In this document: positions 14,877 through 16,721 of the stretch, in pieces
Layout: each line of letters begins with the position of its first letter
Numbering within the stretch: the stretch's first letter is position 1
NCBI GenBank assembly: GCA_001723855.1
Contig: MCBC01000137.1
Coordinates: 1 to 16,721 of the forward strand
DNA: 16,721 nucleotides
Source: Candidatus Altarchaeales archaeon WOR_SM1_86-2
GTDB taxonomy: Archaea > Altiarchaeota > Altiarchaeia > IMC4 > MCBC01
Reading direction: 5' to 3'
Notes under the pieces: generated by a model
Seen by the model: only the letters and a program-made list of their open reading frames with translations
Told to the model about the DNA's origin: nothing
The model's database searches: none
Translations under genes and position numbers: made by a program

Positions 14877-16159
14877 CACAGCATAACCGAATCCTGGAGC
14901 ATCAGGAATATGATCACCAGCACAGCGGTTATTATCACCCCGATTACCACGGGATTTGCTACACTGACCTGTGACGAGAATATAGACCAGTACTCATGCT
15001 CTCTCCTCAATATGTGCACAATTAAAGCCCCGGTGATCAATCCCAGAATAATGGATGCCCCAAATATCAATGGACACCCGCCCTTAATATCATCTCTCAG
15101 TGCATCAAATTCATCCCTGAGTCCGGAGTACTCATCCCCCCTCTCTTTTAGCTGCCGGGTCAAGGATGACAATTCTCTTTCCGCAGATGTTAGTTTTCCC
15201 TGCGCAACCATCTTTTCCCCCACCTTTGATTCCCTGTTGCTCTTTAACCGATCAACAGCATCCTTTAATTGTTCATTTTCTTTTCGCAGTTTCTCTATGT
15301 CAGACTCAATATCATCTATGCCGCTTTCCACTGCGCTCGTTTCATCCAGATAGACCTTTATACAATAGTCCTTTACGGATTCCGCGTTCGGGGAGTTTAC
15401 ATTATTAAACGAATTTTTGATCTCCCAGTAGTCGTTATCAATACCCTCTGCATTATCGGCTGCACATTTCTTATCAACATTCCAGCACCCGTCAAATCTC
15501 ACCACGCCTTCCAGGAAATCAGCTGCCTTGGAAGCAAGTTTAATGTCATCTCCGGTTATATTTTGGGAGTCCATAAAATCTTTAATCGTGTCTCTTAGTC
15601 TTTTTTCGTCATCAAGTAGATTACCCTCGGCACTAAAATTTATTTTATCCAGTCTGTCGACAACCTCTATGTTATCGCAAATGCCGTCTCCGTCGGCATC
15701 TGTGCATTCGTCGCAGGCATCCCCTATACCATCCAGATCAGAATCTCTTTGAAACGGATTTTTTATATCCGGGCAGTTATCCGTTGGGCAGGTATTTGCA
15801 AAATACCCTGGATCCCCGTAACGGTCGTCATCCGTATCGGTGCAGGTATCGCAGGCATCCCCTGTGCCGTCGCCGTCGGAATCGTCCTGATCGGCATTCT
15901 TTTCATCCGGGCAGTTATCTTCCGGACAGGTATTTGCGGAATAATCTGGATCGCCATAACCATCACCATCCGTATCGGTGCAGGTATCGCAGGCATCCCC
16001 CACGCTATCGTCATCCGTATCCGTTTGATCTGAGTTGGAAACATAAGGGCAGTTATCTGATGTATCATTTACATCATCCCCGTCCGTATCTAATGCCGCA
16101 GCATCTGTCGCAGAAAAAAACATTAGCGTTATGATAAGCAATATTATCCGTACTCTCAT
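14867..16159 (-). CDS. Secreted thrombospondin type-3 repeat protein with coiled coil and C-terminal membrane segments
   Basis: 430 residues. Signal peptide about 1-22 (MRVRIILLIITLMFFSATDA). Residues 24-160 carry about four thrombospondin type-3 calcium-binding repeats with D-x-D-x-D-G loops, DNCP and GDACD motifs. Next comes an alpha-helical segment with three Cys (C225, C232, C266). A strong coiled coil follows at about 275-358 (IEKLRKENEQLKDAVDRLK), then two hydrophobic segments at 363-384 and 401-423. The layout suggests a calcium-stabilised extracellular head on a coiled-coil stalk. With two membrane passes the short C-terminus would return outside if the protein is inserted as predicted. 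Function unknown; adhesion or surface organisation is a guess. It runs divergently from uS17 across 44 bases and overlaps the end of leuD tail-to-tail. Confidence 0.88.
   Translation of the reverse strand: MRVRIILLIITLMFFSATDAAALDTDGDDVNDTSDNCPYVSNSDQTDTDDDSVGDACDTCTDTDGDGYGDPDYSANTCPEDNCPDEKNADQDDSDGDGTGDACDTCTDTDDDRYGDPGYFANTCPTDNCPDIKNPFQRDSDLDGIGDACDECTDADGDGICDNIEVVDRLDKINFSAEGNLLDDEKRLRDTIKDFMDSQNITGDDIKLASKAADFLEGVVRFDGCWNVDKKCAADNAEGIDNDYWEIKNSFNNVNSPNAESVKDYCIKVYLDETSAVESGIDDIESDIEKLRKENEQLKDAVDRLKSNRESKVGEKMVAQGKLTSAERELSSLTRQLKERGDEYSGLRDEFDALRDDIKGGCPLIFGASIILGLITGALIVHILRREHEYWSIFSSQVSVANPVVIGVIITAVLVIIFLMLQDSVMLCYS
15690..16090 (-). repeat. Thrombospondin type-3 repeat array (DNA-level)
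   Basis: The string caggtatcgcaggcatccc recurs near 15843 and 15981, and gggcagttatc recurs near 15772, 15910 and 16048, giving a period of about 138 bases (46 residues). Units near 15715 are more diverged. Confidence 0.75.
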
Positions 16160-16164
16160 TTTTA

Positions 16165-16175
16165 TTTTTATATTA
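16165..16175 (+). promoter_or_regulatory. TATA-like element for uS17
   Basis: The sequence tttttatatta is centred about 34 bases before the uS17 start codon. Archaeal spacing puts transcription start about 5-10 bases before the ATG, a very short leader, in line with the lack of a ribosome binding site. The same 44-base AT-rich gap must also hold the promoter of the divergent gene at 16159. Confidence 0.4.
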
Positions 16176-16203
16176 GTAATAAAAAATTAAAGAAATAACT
16201 ACA

Positions 16204-16488
16204 ATGGAATGTGATGATATAGATTGCCCGATTCACGGCGAATTGGCAACTCGCGGCATGATACTCGAAGGCATTGTTAAGTCTGATAAAATGAATAAGA
16301 CGGTTATAGTGCAGCGGGATTACTATACGAAGGTACCGAAATACGAAAGGTACAGGAAAGCAAGATCAAGGATTCCATCGCACAATCCGCCGTGTATAAA
16401 TGCCAAAGCCGGTGACAGGGTCAGGATTATGGAATGCAGAAGGTTATCCAAGACCGTGAGTTTTGTTGTTATTGAGAAACTGGAGTGA
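16204..16488 (+). CDS. rps17: 30S ribosomal protein uS17
   Basis: 94 residues. uS17 is an OB-fold protein that binds 16S rRNA in the body of the small subunit. Archaeal signatures are clear: CDDIDCPIHG at 3-12, GxVxSDKMNKTVIV at 23-36, VPKYERY at 44-50, SRIPSHNPPC at 55-64, and the C-terminal LSKTVSFVVIE. The N-terminus is a little shorter than in many archaea. There is an in-frame stop at 16180 and no other start after it, so 16204 is well fixed. In most archaea this gene sits in the spc-like cluster with uL29, RNase P and uL14 genes. Here its neighbours are a surface-protein gene and a response regulator on the other strand, so it appears to be transcribed alone. Its end overlaps the convergent gene by 20 bases. 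Confidence 0.96.
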   Translation: MECDDIDCPIHGELATRGMILEGIVKSDKMNKTVIVQRDYYTKVPKYERYRKARSRIPSHNPPCINAKAGDRVRIMECRRLSKTVSFVVIEKLE

Positions 16489-16721
16489 CCCTGTTTTTCT
16501 CCAGGTAATATTTTATAATTGGCTCAAGCGTGTCTTCAAACTTCTCAAATCCAACGGACTTCGCAACGTAATGTTCGCACCCGTTGCTGAAACTATCGAT
16601 TATGTCATTCTCAAGGTTTGATATCGTGAGCATGACAACAGGAATCTTCTTCAGGATTCTGTCGGATTTAATTGCTTTAAGCACTTCAATACCGTTTACT
16701 TTTGGCATTCTAATGTCCAGG
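16469..16721 (-). CDS. CheY/Rcp1-like response regulator receiver domain (5' partial)
   Basis: The frame is open to the window edge. The visible 83 residues start LDIRMPKVNG, which contains the phosphoacceptor Asp (codon at 16715-16717) in the D-x-R-M-P context, so the N-terminal third of the receiver domain is outside the window. The beta-4 Thr (VVMLTIS) and beta-5 Lys (YVAKS) are present; the usual Pro after this Lys is Ser. The protein ends about 20 residues after the last helix with no output domain visible, as in single-domain Rcp1/CheY-type regulators of phosphorelay signalling. The partner kinase is not visible. An internal Met at 16708 is in the middle of the active-site motif and is not a start. 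Confidence 0.9.
   Translation of the reverse strand, partial: LDIRMPKVNGIEVLKAIKSDRILKKIPVVMLTISNLENDIIDSFSNGCEHYVAKSVGFEKFEDTLEPIIKYYLEKNRVTPVSQ

Overview
The window is archaeal. The ribosomal protein uS17 has the archaeal form (CDDxxCPxHG N-terminus, VPKYERY and HNPPC motifs), the promoters look like archaeal TATA boxes, at least one transcript (moxR) looks leaderless, and most of the DNA encodes very large secreted, membrane-anchored surface proteins with Asn-rich parallel beta-helix repeats. A LeuD-type dehydratase subunit suggests the cell makes branched-chain amino acids, which argues against the most reduced DPANN symbionts. I cannot name the lineage; a euryarchaeal or Altiarchaeota-like organism is only a guess.

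Layout: (1) 1-2013 (+): the C-terminal part of a surface protein built from Ig/CARDB-like domains with one C-terminal membrane anchor; its 5' end lies outside the window. (2) 2069-11002 (-): a giant mosaic surface protein of about 2977 residues, with a signal peptide, a CBM9/DOMON-like domain, several NosD/PbH1 beta-helix blocks each opened by the same Cys-rich cap, two copies of a 271-residue inserted domain, a MopE-like metal-binding stretch, Ig-like domains and a C-terminal anchor. (3) 11391-13169 (-): a shorter paralogue of 592 residues with the same signal peptide start, cap, beta-helix, Ig-like domain and anchor. (4) 13337-14305 (-): a MoxR-family AAA+ ATPase. (5) 14391-14876 (+): the small subunit of an isopropylmalate/homoaconitate dehydratase. 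(6) 14867-16159 (-): a secreted protein with thrombospondin type-3 calcium-binding repeats, a coiled coil and two C-terminal membrane segments. (7) 16204-16488 (+): uS17, away from the usual ribosomal operon. (8) 16469-16721 (-): the C-terminal part of a CheY/Rcp1-like response regulator, cut by the window edge.

Four of the eight genes encode exported, anchored proteins, so the left 13 kb is a cell-surface locus, with moxR directly upstream of the two beta-helix genes on the same strand. The most informative observation is that the region upstream of the giant gene is a copy of the region upstream of its paralogue, and the copy includes a decayed 3' end of moxR. The two beta-helix genes therefore arose by tandem duplication of a moxR-tail/leader/beta-helix unit, after which one copy expanded its domains greatly. 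Both copies keep a long, similar leader between a TATA-like element and the start codon, which is unusual beside the apparently leaderless moxR. The right-hand genes alternate strands, with short tail-to-tail overlaps and very short divergent promoters.
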